64,000 nt of DNA, from positions 682,001-746,000 of the forward strand of contig JAAKBF010000218.1 of assembly GCA_012656075.1 (NCBI GenBank), in the 5' to 3' direction. The translations under genes were made by a program, and so were the position numbers. Position 1 is the first letter of the stretch; each line of letters opens with the position of its first letter. Shown one piece after another: positions 23,588-35,499 of the stretch. The notes under the pieces were generated by a model, which did no database searches, had not been told where the DNA came from, and saw only the letters and a program-made list of their open reading frames with translations. This stretch comes from Phytophthora hibernalis (Eukaryota > Oomycota > Peronosporomycetes > Peronosporales > Peronosporaceae).

Positions 23588-25289
23588 TAGTGCTGAAGGG
23601 ACCAAATCCTGCTTGGTGATAATGTTGTTTCGGTTCATGACGGCGCTTCTTTCGCAGTGAGATCGGTTCCGATGTACTCTCAGCTTGCGTAGACATCTGC
23701 TCCGATCTGTCATCTACATGTAGTGAAATTGTGTTTTCGGAGCCACTGCTACGAACCCACCAGGGGCGATCAAAATCTCTAGGATGGAGGACGATGGTGT
23801 AATCTGCTTGGTAAACGTGCATCATTTCGTGCAAGCTGGGTCTTCCATGGCAGCGTCGGTAGATACCAGTGCATGGTTTCGTCGACTGTAAGAGTTGGTG
23901 ATTTTCATCAACGCATGTACATTCTTGATCGCCAATTTCCAAAGGTGGTGTGTCTCGCTCAGTGAATGTACGGTTGTCACTTTGACGACATTGGCAAACA
24001 CGTGATCACCGAGTTTATAAGGAATTCTGCAAGTGCCCCTTTGCACAGCGAGACTCACAGCATTACCGGAAGCTTGTCACCACGGCAAAAGTTTCCGAAA
24101 AACAGTTAGCAAGTCCCTTGTCGAGGATTCTAGCCACGTTTTAATCTTTTCGTGAGTTCCCTCGACAGTTGATGTGTCCAGGCAGTCAAAATGATGATGC
24201 TTGTTTGTCCATTGCTTGACCAGTTTGTCCTTGTACTTTCACCAGGTCTTATAATTCGCCAAGGAAGAGTCCATTGCACGCAATACGTTTCTTGAAATTT
24301 CGAGCTCTTCTTCATTCTCTGCATGTACCGCTGCATGATACTTCCTTCTCTAAGAAAGCATTTTTCCTGCACGTTTTCAGCCTGGTCCTTCCAAAGAAAT
24401 CAGGTTTGCTTTGCTTCACAACTCCTAGCTTATTTCGGACTCGAGCTTCCACGTTCCTATTTACATGCCAGCGACAAATTAACTTGGCTGCAGAAGGAAA
24501 CACTACGTCGGTTGCGTTCATACAGGCGAGGTCTCGGTCTGTGACCAGCAACCGCGGTAAGTTGATGTCATGCTCATCCGAAAATTCCCATGTATAGTCA
24601 GGTTGTGCCTCGCCGGGCAACCAGCGCTGTGTCACTGGAAGGATTGTGTTCATACCCGTGAGCATGATGATGTTCAGCAACGGCCAGACGTATTTGTTAT
24701 TTTGTCTGTGCAGTCTAAAATCAAGACGTCGAGAAAATCTTTAGCAAGAGCGAGAGTAGCCGGATGCGACCATAAAAAGTAGAGCAGTCGTTTGAGCATC
24801 GAGCTCTCAAAAACGTGTATCAATTGCTCCAGAAAAAGAGAAAATGTCCGTCGGTGTGACGCTTTCTTGTTTGAAATGTTTTTGGGATGACTAACATGTT
24901 TTTGTCCACATGAAGCAGAGAAGCGTGCGTTTTTGAAGTAGAGATGTCTGCTACTTCATGGGCGAATATCCGTTCGTTCACAATTTAAGCAGTAGCAGTG
25001 CTAACACGTTTAGCTGATCGCTTTCGGTGCGCCACGTGCACAAGCACGCCGTACGCGACTTTTGGTGGTTGTGCTTGTGACTGCCGTCTCGGGTATGCAT
25101 GACCTTCCACGCGCCCTCCGTTTTCGGCGTATCGACAGAGACATGGTTGTCTATTTTTGAGTTGCACAGACCAATAATTCAGCAAGCAGAACACTATGAA
25201 AATACACTAAGTGCCAGCGGAAGCACGAGTCCTGTGAGTAGAAAAGAGGTATTTCGTTGCATGGTTCAACCCCAAGACTTAGGTTTTAC

Positions 25290-28200
25290 TGATCAATATC
25301 GATGTTCGTGACTATGCTGTCGAATACATACCAAAGGTGCTTGTATTGATCGTATGCTAGCTGCTTGGGGCCCCGTTTATCTCCATGCGCCAAAGGAAAG
25401 CTAGTATATGGGGTGTCGTCCGTGCGATCGACAAATACAGCTCGAACCACTGCACAAATAGCACGCCACAGCTGTATCCGTCCCGCTGTAGCCATCGAGG
25501 AAATGTCCGAATTCGCATTTTTAGCTGTGGGTGAAAGATCTTCATGTAGACGCTAGTGGTAATCACTTCCACCTCATCTAAAAACGATTTTCTGTGAAAC
25601 GGAACGTACTTCCTGACAATGTTCCGCTCCATGTCAAAAATTATGCCGCATCAGTGAGGGAAGTCCACGTTAATGTACGTTGGGCAGCAAACGATGCGGT
25701 CTGAACGCATCTGAGAAAAGACGTGGTCTGGTGTGTCGAGGTACTGATCTCTTCGCTTTTGGTCAGTTATTTGCATGTAGACCGAATCCACAACTGTCAT
25801 ATGCATCGGTTTTCGCCACGTGAGTTTCTCTGCTTCCTTGACAACGCGGAGGGAAGCCACATACACGCACGAATCGCTCAGCCATTGCTCTCCCCATATC
25901 CTGCAAGCTTCGTGAATGAGATCGTGTGGCCGCCGCCTCTAAAAACACCGTCGACATTCATGAACGGGATGGTGTGCAGTACTCGTTGTCGTTCTTTGGC
26001 TTCGAGGTCGTCATGAATGTCAATCCCCTCCACGAACTTAATTAGCTTCCTCGCCTTCCCGATCTTTTTGGACACTTCGTGCCATGTTTTCATTCTCTCG
26101 ATATCCACGAGACTAAATGAGCCGACGCTCAATATAGAAACGATAATATCGTGAGAAGTCAGGAGTACGTCACTGATAAGCTCCTCCCGAATCTATACAT
26201 TTGAGCACCAGATGTTCTATCAAGTTATTAGTACAGATATTTAATACAGATAATACATAAATGTTGGTGAAAATTGGTGAGATATCCACCAAGCTCACCA
26301 ACATAGTAAGTATCTCAACCACATCAAATACACACCTGGCAGTACGAAGCGAACATTGGTCTCCACAACACGAGTAGGATCGCTTTTGATCACGAATGCT
26401 TTTGGTCGCTTGAAAACCGCTGCGTCAAACATACGTCGAATTCCCCAAAACGTCTCCAACAACAGCAAGTGAGATCTGCTTTGTCTTCACAACTTCGTCA
26501 AAACTTTCCAGCGTAACATCGCCAACAGTGACGACTGTATCCACGAACGACATTGTATCTTCAATCTCCTTTTTCTCTTCGCCTTCTTGAAGCTTTCTTT
26601 TCCTTGGGTCTTCCTGATGATCGGCTAGCTGGATTCAACTGCACAATGTTCTTGATTTCTGTCGCCGACACTTTCGGTGACGCTTTATCTTCATTTATGT
26701 GCTCCATTTCCAGCTTTCATTTTGTACGTGTCGCAGACTTCTCCTTCGACTTCTGCTGGGACGAGTCGTTGCTCGACTTTCGGCGCTTGAGCTGTGCTAA
26801 TGTTCGATCGGGCGCCTTCGTTGCTGTCAGCGTTGGTGATCTTGTCACCATTGGTGGTGACATTGGTGACAGATTAACCAACATCGGCAACTAATCCAAC
26901 TTCAACACCGTCGTTTTGAGATGTGATATCTGTCGCAGTATCCACATCAGGTGAAGCTTTGGCGCCGGTTTGTGCCGTCATATCTGTCGCTGGAGCCACG
27001 CCAGGCGGATCTTTGTCGTCACGGACCTTGCGCTCAAGCGTCTGGAGGTATTCCTGCCATCTCGTAAACCCCCGCTTTCCTTTGTCTGCAACACCCTCCG
27101 CGATGCGCTGGCAAACAGCAAATACAGCACGATATTTCTCGTTGTGGGATAAGACACGCTTTGCACCGTCGTCTACGTCGTTCACCAGCAAACCCGGAGT
27201 ATCTTCTGTATCTGACACTTCACTATCTTCAACACTGCAAGCATCGACAATTGACCACCTATCGGGGATCGCGTCGAACGGAATCACAGACCGGAAAGCC
27301 GCATCCTCACGTCTCAGGAACATAATATGTCTGCATGGGAGTAAGAGGGTTTGATTGAACATGCAGCTACAGTCGCTGGACTCCAAGATCACCTGAAGGA
27401 CACGTACGGAGTTAGCAATAAATTTTTGAATCAATCCAAATATTAGTTAGTCTTACCGCGTATTGACTCGGAGATGTCTTGCTTGTCAGTGTATATCCTG
27501 ACGGTGATGTCTCATCCGATTCAACAGTGTAATCTGCTTCTTTGCTGGCCGCGTATTGACTTTCCACCAGATCACACGCGTGGTGCGTTGCTATCTTCGC
27601 CTACGTTTGCAACTCTACGTCGTACCGATTGCTGTATCGAAAACCAACTCTCTTCGTTTTGATGTGATACGTATCTTTAGCCGTTTGTTGCAGAAACAGA
27701 AGATGGTCGATGCACTCGTCCATGGGCATGTGGCGGTCGAGGATATCATTAGCGACCCCAGCTAGCTTCTAACCGGTGGTTCGTGTTGTTATCCAAGTGT
27801 GGGATGCTCCCGCGCAAAAATGAACACCATAATGGCTTGCAGCTAAGCCAATTGTCTTCAAAATAGAGATAAAAGCTGGCTTACTCTTGCAGAGTGCTTG
27901 TATAGCTTGTAGATAGCGATCAAAATCTCTCTCATCAGCGGTTCAAACCATCATCGCAAGCAGATTCTTGGTATGCATCTTCTCGTACGACGTGAACCCA
28001 TACGCCCTTTTGCTTATCTCGCGCTTGAGATAGTCGATGACGTGAAAATGACACAGAATTACGCTGGCGTCGGGCAGTTCCTCAGCGAGTACACCAAACT
28101 CTGTAAAATCTTTATCAATGATCACCACTTTGATGTCCACCCACATTGAATTGTTCTGCTTAAACGCTTTGAAAGCACTCTTCACGTTCAGCTTCGTTTC

Positions 28201-29205
28201 CCGTCAATCAAGGCATGCTGAGCAAATAAGCCACTGCCAAATTTATCTGTCACCATGAAACTGAACAAACGATACCTTCAGGAAGCAAAGATATTCAAAT
28301 GATAGTTAACAATTGGTGAATAAAGAACGAAATGAAAATAAATTGTGATCAAGCAACCAACGTGTTGGTGCTAAAGCAACACAACAGCAGTCTAAAGTAG
28401 ATCAATGAACTCTTTGTACCTGTTAATGTTCGTGCCGTGTTGGCGTCCATACAGAGCGCCTCTGGAAACTTGCGAGTCATCCTTCTCATATGCGCCGTCT
28501 GGAAAGTTATGCAGCTTGTCAACTGGGTCGCGGGATCACGGAAGACATTCACAGCATTTCCGGCACCTTCACCGAAGGATTGTAGCAACTGTGAAGCACG
28601 GACGTTGTCGTCGGGTGAAGTGTACGTCTCGCGCCGCATCTGCGCAATCATATTCTCGACGTCCTTCGACTGAATAGGTTTCCCAGACGCTTCCTTTAAA
28701 TAGCGAAGGATCTTTTTGCGCTTGGATCCACCTATGAAACATATATCAAAGCAGTAAAGTAGTGCAATAACAACAACATTGACGAACGTGTTACCGCACC
28801 TTGCCACATAGTTTTAGCGACACTCTCCATACCGGGTGATGAAATCTTGCGCGGTTCAGCGTATGTATAATACGCTTCGGAGCCCACGTTGTGATTGTGG
28901 GTCGAGTTGTGCTTCGTCACGCGAACTGTACACTCCATCTTCACCTCGCGTCAGTAGTGTGTCCAATCTTGCCTTGCACCCAAGTGACCGCACAGTGTGA
29001 TTTGTTCGTCTCCCCTTTCCGTGAGGGTTGAAGTCCCAACCGTGGTACATATGAAGGTATTCGAGTAAAATTGCAGCTTCTCGTCGTACAGCACAGGGGA
29101 TTTTCCCGATAAAGCTGAACGCTTAATCCGGTCTCTGTTTTGGTCCTGAATGGAGTTACTCGTCCGAAGTTTGTAGATCTGATGAGTCTCTTCTTGGTAC
29201 CTGTA
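25290..29205 (-). pseudogene. MULE-B: FAR1/MULE transposase with SWIM finger and Ulp1 (C48) protease
   Basis: Minus-strand order: a FAR1-like zinc-finger region (FICT/HGWDFNPHGKGRRTNH, C-x-A-R, HNSTHNHNVG; 29208-28850), a helical linker (28735-28540), the first catalytic block FPEALCMDANTART (near 28430), the second VVIIDKDFTEFGVL with CHFHVIDYLKREI (28135-28010), and a SWIM finger CSCMFNQTLLLPCRHIM (near 27370-27320). A disordered Asp/Thr-rich linker follows, then a C48 domain with INVDFPH (catalytic His region, near 25655) and WLQRDGYSCGVLFV (Gln and catalytic Cys, near 25500-25460). The N-terminal part probably continues to about 29600 beyond a MITE at 29206-29473. Frame changes are frequent. 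It is more complete than MULE-A because the second Asp is retained. Confidence 0.75.
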
Positions 29206-29473
29206 CACCGTTCACTCTAATTAGTCTAATCCTGACTAATAATGGTGTACGATTTTTGATGAAGAAATCAAACTTTTGATTTGATCTTGTGATAACAATA
29301 TTTAAATTTGATTAAAAGTAAGATCATGATTGGCTTCAGCTCGGCGATATCTGTCTAAAACCGCTGTCTTTGTGCTCTTTTGAGCTGTTTAGAAAAAATT
29401 GTTGGCCATGGTGTCACGAACAAGGACAGAAGCATGACTATATTCGAAGCACGACTAATTAGAGTGGACGGTG
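29206..29473. mobile_element. Tc1/mariner-type MITE in the MULE-B N-terminal region
   Basis: The 268 bp element has inverted ends starting CACCGTTCACTCTAATTAGTC at 29206, with one mismatch between arms, and TA on both sides (29204-29205 and 29474-29475). CACC after TA matches the first bases of the IS630-like elements here, but the rest of the repeat differs. It is non-coding. Confidence 0.7.
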
Positions 29474-29754
29474 TAGCATTACCACATCGTTTAGAATTAA
29501 CATATCAATACAGACATCATCAATTCAAAATGCGTCTCCAGATCGACCCACGATTCAAATGACCCGCTGAAAGCAGGTGCGGTCACTACAAATGCGTTGC
29601 TGGAAGCAATCAAGGCGCTTTCTTGCACTTTGGCGCCCAACTCACCGCCAACCTAATCTGCAGCATTAGCCGAACAAGCCCTAGCCGTGTTTGCCTCCGA
29701 CGCGGGTCTTGGGCTTGCAGGACGTACTGCTGAACTTGGTACCCGACTTGCTGA

Positions 29755-29935
29755 CATAACGCGCGGGAGCAGAACCAGGAACGCGTGGGAGAAGCGCGGG
29801 AGCAGCACCAGAACGCGCGGGAGCGGCACCAGGAACGCGCAGGAGTAGCACCAGGAACGCGTGGGAGAAGCGCGGGAACAGCGCGGAAGCAGCACCAGGA
29901 ACGCGACGGGAGCAGCGGGGGCGAGAGGGGGTTTC
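29755..29935 (+). repeat. GC-rich minisatellite of about 33 bp units
   Basis: Words GCGCGGGAGCAGCACCAG and GGAACGCGTGGGAGAA alternate at least five times with small changes. All frames give low-complexity Arg/Gly/Ala/Glu peptides, so the overlapping long open frames (29610-30077) are not called as genes. A short plus-strand stretch just upstream (about 29570-29755) reads Ala/Leu-rich helix in one frame and is undecided. Confidence 0.6.
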
Positions 29936-30323
29936 GTCGAGCGCTGGAGCTGAAATGAACGGCGAGAAGGAACTCGCAATTTCTAAAATCAAATCCAGGA
30001 TACCGGTATTGATACCGTATTGATTTTGTACTGTTTATAGCCAGTATATTGGTGAACGTAGCCAATTCCTTATACATGAAGCCAATCTATCCTACCAATT
30101 TCTAAGTAACCTATTGTTTATCCTATATTTAATATGAACTGTTGGCTGTGGCACGTCGGTGACGTGCCCATGGTGTGTCCCAACGCAAACTTTTATATAA
30201 CCAAACAGGGACACCTTACCGGTCGACGCGCCACTCTCTGCTTCAGCCACGGATTCCTCGCTTGCGCGTAGCGTGTCGGACGCCTCTCCACAGATATTCT
30301 CATGTTCCCGCGCCGTACGGACC

Positions 30324-31453
30324 TGTGGTGTAGCGGGATCCGTCAAAATCTGGTTAAGACAGGATCTAACTTCCCAACAGCGCCCAAACACCAACTAACG
30401 GAGGGGTACCCCGATCCGCGATTTGCTGAACTTATCACCTTGTGTACCCGTTGGTGGGCTGGATCTGCTCTCTTAGCGCTCCGAAGAGATGTAGAGATGT
30501 GACTCTTGAACGTCCTGGCGGGACGCGGGGATGGAGCAGCGCGGAATTCTTCGCTCTGCTGCCGGTTAGGGATCCAGATCCCAAGCGATAAAGACGAGCT
30601 TGGATCTGGCGGCCGGGACTTGATCCGGGGCCGGTTGGTTGCCTTTGGGGTGTGGTTGGTTCCTTCCTTTGCGATACTTGCCGCTTCCTATAGCGGGGAT
30701 TCTGGGGTTGAGAGACTGAGGATCCTCGGGTCAAGTAATAACTCCGTCGGATCCGATATCAACACTTGAAGGTAGATCACTAGTGTAAGGCAAATCTGAC
30801 CAATGTATTATCCGGACTTACACAAACAACCAGTTCAGCTACTTGTAGACTTGCCGACACCTTGTAGGGCCAATGTAATTCCCGTTGGAAGATGGAGGCG
30901 AAGCACTTGTGCACTTGATGGCAAATTCAGTTCTGATTTACGGCTAAGTCCTATCTCGTCTTCTACCGTACCCTATGTATCCACCACTACCGCGTATGAC
31001 CGGCTCTATACCTCGTCTATAACCTCCCCATCTCTGTAATCTGTGCTCGTGACCGATCCCCTGATACATCTCGCGTAATTACCAGATCGCGTCATAGACA
31101 TGATCTGAGATCTGAGATCCGAGATCCAAGATCCAGATCTGTCGATCTTGGATCCGGGTCCCGAATAAATCTGTCCCGTATCTTGGTTTTCGCCCCTTGG
31201 TCCGGACACGCGTCTGACTTCTCTGCTGGCGCGTCATATCCACGTTGAAGTACGTCAAGTGTGTCACCCTCCTCGTGCCGCTTAGAGCACGCCATCCGTT
31301 TTACCATGTCATCAGGTCCAGATCCCTCTCAGTCATATTCACGGAACTGTGACCTCTTGTCTCAGACAATCTCGTCTGGGCGTCTCATTCTTAAAACGCG
31401 CATCACCACAACCGCCCCTTGCACGTAGTTGTTGCCGCACAACGGCATCACTG
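30324..31453 (-). repeat. 3' LTR of the Gypsy element
   Basis: It starts TGTGGTGTAGCGGG on the plus strand and matches 40746-41982. The first 800 bp are almost identical to the other LTR, while the last 300 bp are clearly diverged. The inner boundary is approximate: shared sequence ends after GGCATCACTG near 31453, and a TG/CA boundary at about 31441 is also possible. Open frames inside both LTRs are identical and not genes. Confidence 0.8.
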
Positions 31454-31849
31454 CGAGCACATTGGTCGCGATAACTCGATTCGTCATGTCTTCCTGGCAC
31501 TCTGCCCGCGGCTCCGATCTCGACGAAGATCGTAGCCCTCCGACGTGCATCCAGCCGGAGCTAGCGACGCGGCCCAATGAGTAGATCCAGATTCCGCTCT
31601 CCGCACGCATGCTTGCCGATGTCGGCAGCAAAACGCAGCTATCCTTCCCTTCTAATACACGTTCGTTTTGCGATCCCGCCTCTTAGCTCTGGATCTGGTA
31701 TTCGTAACTTCTTCATTGTCTTGCCCGATTTCATATACACACAAATATATAATCCCTTTCCTCCGAAATTGTGACCTCCTCACAACCCCTTCCACTATCT
31801 CCCGTTGATACGCCAGACCGCATCAGCAGGTTTCGCCTCACTCCTCCTC

Positions 31850-32618
31850 GTGCGACTGCATCACGCCGAACCGATTCCGATTCGCGCAGTCCCGCAGGAA
31901 CTGGTGTAGCAGCGCGCCACAGTTGAGATCTGCTTCGTCGACCCAGCTCGGCTCCTCGTATCCACGCTAGTGCACCAGAAATTCCCGGTGGATCCGACCA
32001 TATCTAGGCTTTTTGCCGGATCCCATATCCGAGATCAGCTCGACTTCGTATTCGTCCGGTCCGAGATCTGCGATCCAGCTATCTTCAGGCAACAGCGCCT
32101 CATCAAAATCGGTACGTTCCGTTTCCCCTGCCACCACTCCTATCCGTGGGTAATCTGGGAATTCTCGCACAGGCTTCAACTTCGATACGTGCACAATTGG
32201 GAATAACCGATATTCCGTTCCGGATATCTGGAGCCTGACCGTATATTCATTGATCTTCTCCGCGACCCGGAACTGTCCATGCCAGAGATGCGCTAACTTC
32301 CGGCAAATCCTTCCTTCACCCGATCCAGATATAACCACACGCGAGATCCGGCTTTAATTGGATGTGGCTGTACTCCGTCGTTATGAAGTTCGGCTCGAGC
32401 TTCGATCGCCTTCCGAAGTCTCTCGTTGACCTCTTCCCGAACCTGCGTGTAATATCGCTGGATCCGATAGCGCCACCTGCGGGGTCGCGATCTTGACGTC
32501 GGGTGCTGCCCACCGGGATTGTTGCCTCGAGCGTGGATCTAGGATCCCACCCATGCACCTGATAGAATAGGGTGTCGCCTCGGGTCCGATCTTGGGCCGT
32601 GTTTAGGGCGAGCGTAAG
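31850..32618 (-). pseudogene. Gypsy integrase C-terminus and chromodomain
   Basis: After the nested solo LTR, the minus strand resumes with ALNTAQDRTRGDT and an R/Q-rich helix. The GPY/F-like region follows (LWHGQFRVAEKINEYTVRLQ), then FPIVHVSKLKP and a chromodomain (YEVELISDM...GRIHREFLVH...RGYEEPSWV). Such chromodomains direct chromovirus integration to modified chromatin. A TAG codon replaces the expected Trp just after EFLVH (near 31965), and a frame break lies near 32330. Confidence 0.8.
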
Positions 32619-33427
32619 TGTGGAGAAGTGCACGCCATTTTCCGGGATTCGGCTGCGGCCAGTCTACGATCGGATAGATGGGTGTCGATCCAGACCCCGG
32701 AGACGGGTTAGGGGTATCAGAGATCAGCCATCGTGAATCCGGATCTCTATGGTGCGATCATTTCGATACGCCGATCGCGATCCCGATCCTGATCAGATGG
32801 TACCAGAATAGTGGTACACTTGACGTTATTCCGGGCTAAGAGTCAGTACGAGGTATTGTAGGGATGCGCAAAGAATCCAGTGGATAGAGAGGGAGGTAGG
32901 AGGTTAAGATACAGAATATATTCCGATTTGCCTTGCAAGACGCAAGTGTTTTCTAGACTACCGGGAAGGGTAAATTGGCCTACCCGAAGAAGAACTCGCC
33001 ACGTCAACCAAGAACACGACGTACACCTGGATAGCTTGGCCAGGGTACGCTCGCACATCAATTTCATCGCAAGATCCTGCCAAGAGGAGGCGGCAAGCAA
33101 CGGAAAGGGCTACAACAGCACAAGAAAGGATACCCCACGCGATCGGCTTGAACCAAGACTCGATCGCAGCACACCGACGACCGCGTGAAGAATACCCGCG
33201 TGGCCGTCACCCACCCAGACCCCGGAAGGATCAACCAAGCTCCAACCCACCACTGAACGTCTTCGCGAACACCGGAAGAGTGTAAACCGCCCAGCCGTCG
33301 GGTACACAAGGTGACTACAAGGTTTCGATCGCGCCAGATCAACGGAGTACCCCCTCCGACAGTCGGCAGTCCGGGCGTGCGCAAGCTTCGACCGCGTCAG
33401 CAATTTTCGTGAAGCAGCTTCGCCACA
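32619..33427. mobile_element. Solo LTR nested in the Gypsy integrase gene
   Basis: The segment starts TGTGG and ends CCACA (perfect TG...CA termini with 5 bp inverted ends). It is flanked by the 4 bp duplication TAAG (32615-32618 and 33428-33431). It carries no gene. Removing it with one TAAG copy makes the integrase frame continuous across the junction. It differs from this element's own LTRs, so it comes from another LTR family. Confidence 0.85.
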
Positions 33428-33431
33428 TAAG

Positions 33432-34405
33432 TCGTTCCGCATACTCATCCCAATCCCGCTGATTGACATCATGTACATACATCTTAAGCGCGCGGGTGAT
33501 CGTCTGGACCATGCGTTCCGCCGTGCTGTTTGCCTGCAGTGGGTAAGCCATCGTGACCCTCTGCCGCTGCCCCAAGATCTTGTTATCGATCGAAAAATCC
33601 GACATGAACCCCGGCTCCCGGTCGTGCCGGATGGCTTCGCTTGCACCGAAACAGCGGAACACGCATTCCTCGTATGATTCCGCGATCGGCTGCGCCGTCC
33701 GCGAAGCGCTAGCTTTAGCAATAGCATATCCGGTGAAGAGATCCACCCAGATCAGCAGCTCAGTGTTACCTCTATACGACTTCGGTAACGACGGTATGTG
33801 ATCCATAGATATAATCTAGAACGGGTATGTCGCCTGGATGTTCCCGGGCGACTCGCCTCAGATTGTAGGATGACCCTTCCCGGTCTCGCAGTCTACGCAT
33901 TCTCCCACGTATCGTTGTACGCTGCGTTATAGACCCCTCCAGTGAAACTGATCTCTGATCCGCTGATACGTTCAGCCAACGCCCTGATGACCTCCCTTCA
34001 GACTCGAATGGTAGTGATGTAGGATGTCTTGTTGGAGTGTATCCGGAGTGACCAGTCGCCATAGGTTATCTCGATCTTCGCCCGGCTTCCTCCCGGGGGA
34101 CAGTAGAAGGGCAGATCGTCGCCGTCCGTTTCATAGTCTTCAACTAGGTTACTGTATAACCGAGCCTCCTCTTGAGTGAGCTCGGCCACGTCACCTGCCA
34201 GGTATTTCTTCATCCCTGCAATTCACGTCTCTTCATCTTGAGCTTTCCGGACCCTCTCGATCCTGAGATCCCGAACCAACTCTACCTGCAGTACTCTCGG
34301 GGTTGATGCAGACCTAGCGCCCGATCGTGTAGCGACCGGGGAGATCCTGACTACCGACTCCTCTGCCTGGACCGTCAGGATTTCGTCCAACCGATTTAGG
34401 ATCAC
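33432..34405 (-). pseudogene. Gypsy integrase: zinc-binding and catalytic core
   Basis: The minus strand gives a His/Cys zinc-binding region (HHYHSSLEGGHQG..., near 34020-33900, in a shifted frame), then the core with IPSLPKSYRGNTELLIWVDLF preceded by MDH (first Asp region, 33806), RHDREPGFMSDF (second Asp) and NSTAERMVQT (catalytic Glu). The core is interrupted at 33427 by the solo LTR. Frame breaks lie between the zinc region and the core. Blocks at 34405-34223 and 34213-33998 form the linker upstream. Confidence 0.8.
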
Positions 34406-34566
34406 CAGGTCCTGATAATCCTCTTAGTCCACAAAGATCCCAGACTGTCTCTGTAAGGCCGCAACTGCCAGGCTATCCGCACTCCCATTCCAATTTCGCT
34501 TGACATGTAACAGCTCATGTTTCGCCCATCCTCGAAGTCGCTCTAAGGCCTTCTGTTTCAGCAGCG

Positions 34567-35427
34567 TTAGCCCCGGGGTCTTGCAATCGATCTCGCCCGT
34601 ACTTGCCGGATTACTAGATTGGAATCACCGCAGATCACCAGCCGACCCTGGTCAACGTCCTCCAAGAGATCGAAACATAACAGAAGGCCGTTGTACTCCG
34701 CCTCATGCTTCGGCGTATCCCGATCGAGCGCTGAGAACCGTCCATTCTGGTAACTTCCATAGGATCGCGCTGTATGCGCCTCCGCCGCGCTTGACCCTTG
34801 CCGATCCGTCGAAGCTAACCACGTATAGTTCTTCATCTGCTTTACAGCAGATACGGGAGCTTGGATCTGTCGTCTAGGATCATTTTTGAGCGCGATCGCT
34901 ATCAGTGCTTCATCCACCTCGGATCGGGGAGTAATACTAGCGGCCATCGCCCCCAAAATCTCGTCCTCTCCCTTGACACATTTCAGGATTTCGAATGTCC
35001 AAGGGGACAAGAGGGCATCCCACTGCCCCAAACGTCCTTGGAGGCCTGGGGACCTGAACAGCCAAGCTAACGTGAAATGTCGCGTCAGGATCCGGATCTC
35101 ACGTCCCACCAACAGATTGTAGTTTAGATCCAGGATCTGCAGCAGAACTAACACTTCCTTTTCCACCACATTGTAGTTCAACTCGTTGGATTTCAGCGTT
35201 CGATGGACAAAGGTGACTGGATGATACACTTGATCGTGACTCTGCATAAGAGCTGCCGAGATCGCCCAATCGCTAGCAAAGACGACTACGTCAGGGAGGA
35301 GACCCGGATCGAAATATCGCAGTACCGGAGTAACAGCGATCTTGCCCTTTAGTGCTTCGAACGACTTGTCGGCCCTGATCCACCTCTCATCAACGTCGTC
35401 CAGGTTCGAGTCTGGTGGGATCGTCAC
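34567..35427 (-). pseudogene. Gypsy RNase H region (two RNase H-like segments)
   Basis: A 286-residue open frame covers the RT connection/RNase H (FEALKGKIAVTPVLRYFDP..., VVVFASDWAISAALMQ, HPVTFVHRTLKSNELNY). After a linker comes a second RNase H-like segment (KHEAEYNGLLLCFDLLEDV, VICGDSNLVIRQV). Two RNase H-type domains in tandem are found in some Ty3/Gypsy lineages. The frame ends at 34567. Confidence 0.75.
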
Positions 35428-35499
35428 AGGGGTGTTTGATGATTTCGAGCCGACGGACAGTCCTTGATCTAGGATCCGGCGGATGTCAGGGCGCTTTTT

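Larger units (their letters stand above)
21887..25194 (-). pseudogene. MULE-C: FAR1/MULE transposase interrupted by an IS630 element
   Basis: Reading on the minus strand from about 25194, a poorly preserved N-terminus leads to the first catalytic motif (FLDVLILDCTDK... near 24745-24710), the second (LPRLLVTDRDLACMNA near 24570-24520) and the conserved CRWHVNRNV (near 24480). Further blocks continue to 23535 and, after an IS630 transposon (22059-23587), to the stop at 21887. The final tail is acidic (DLDEFLDSSDLEDSTVFDS). The frames on both sides of the inserted transposon join exactly if it is removed at its TA duplication. Other frame breaks remain upstream. I see no Ulp1 domain in this copy. 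Confidence 0.7.

Noticed and set aside
29610..30077. Frame of 155 residues rich in Arg/Ser/Pro/Leu
   Set aside because: It is produced by the GC-rich minisatellite.
30435..30769. Identical frames in both Gypsy LTRs, including one of 99 residues
   Set aside because: They occur at the same place in both LTRs and have no conserved content; their identity only reflects LTR duplication.
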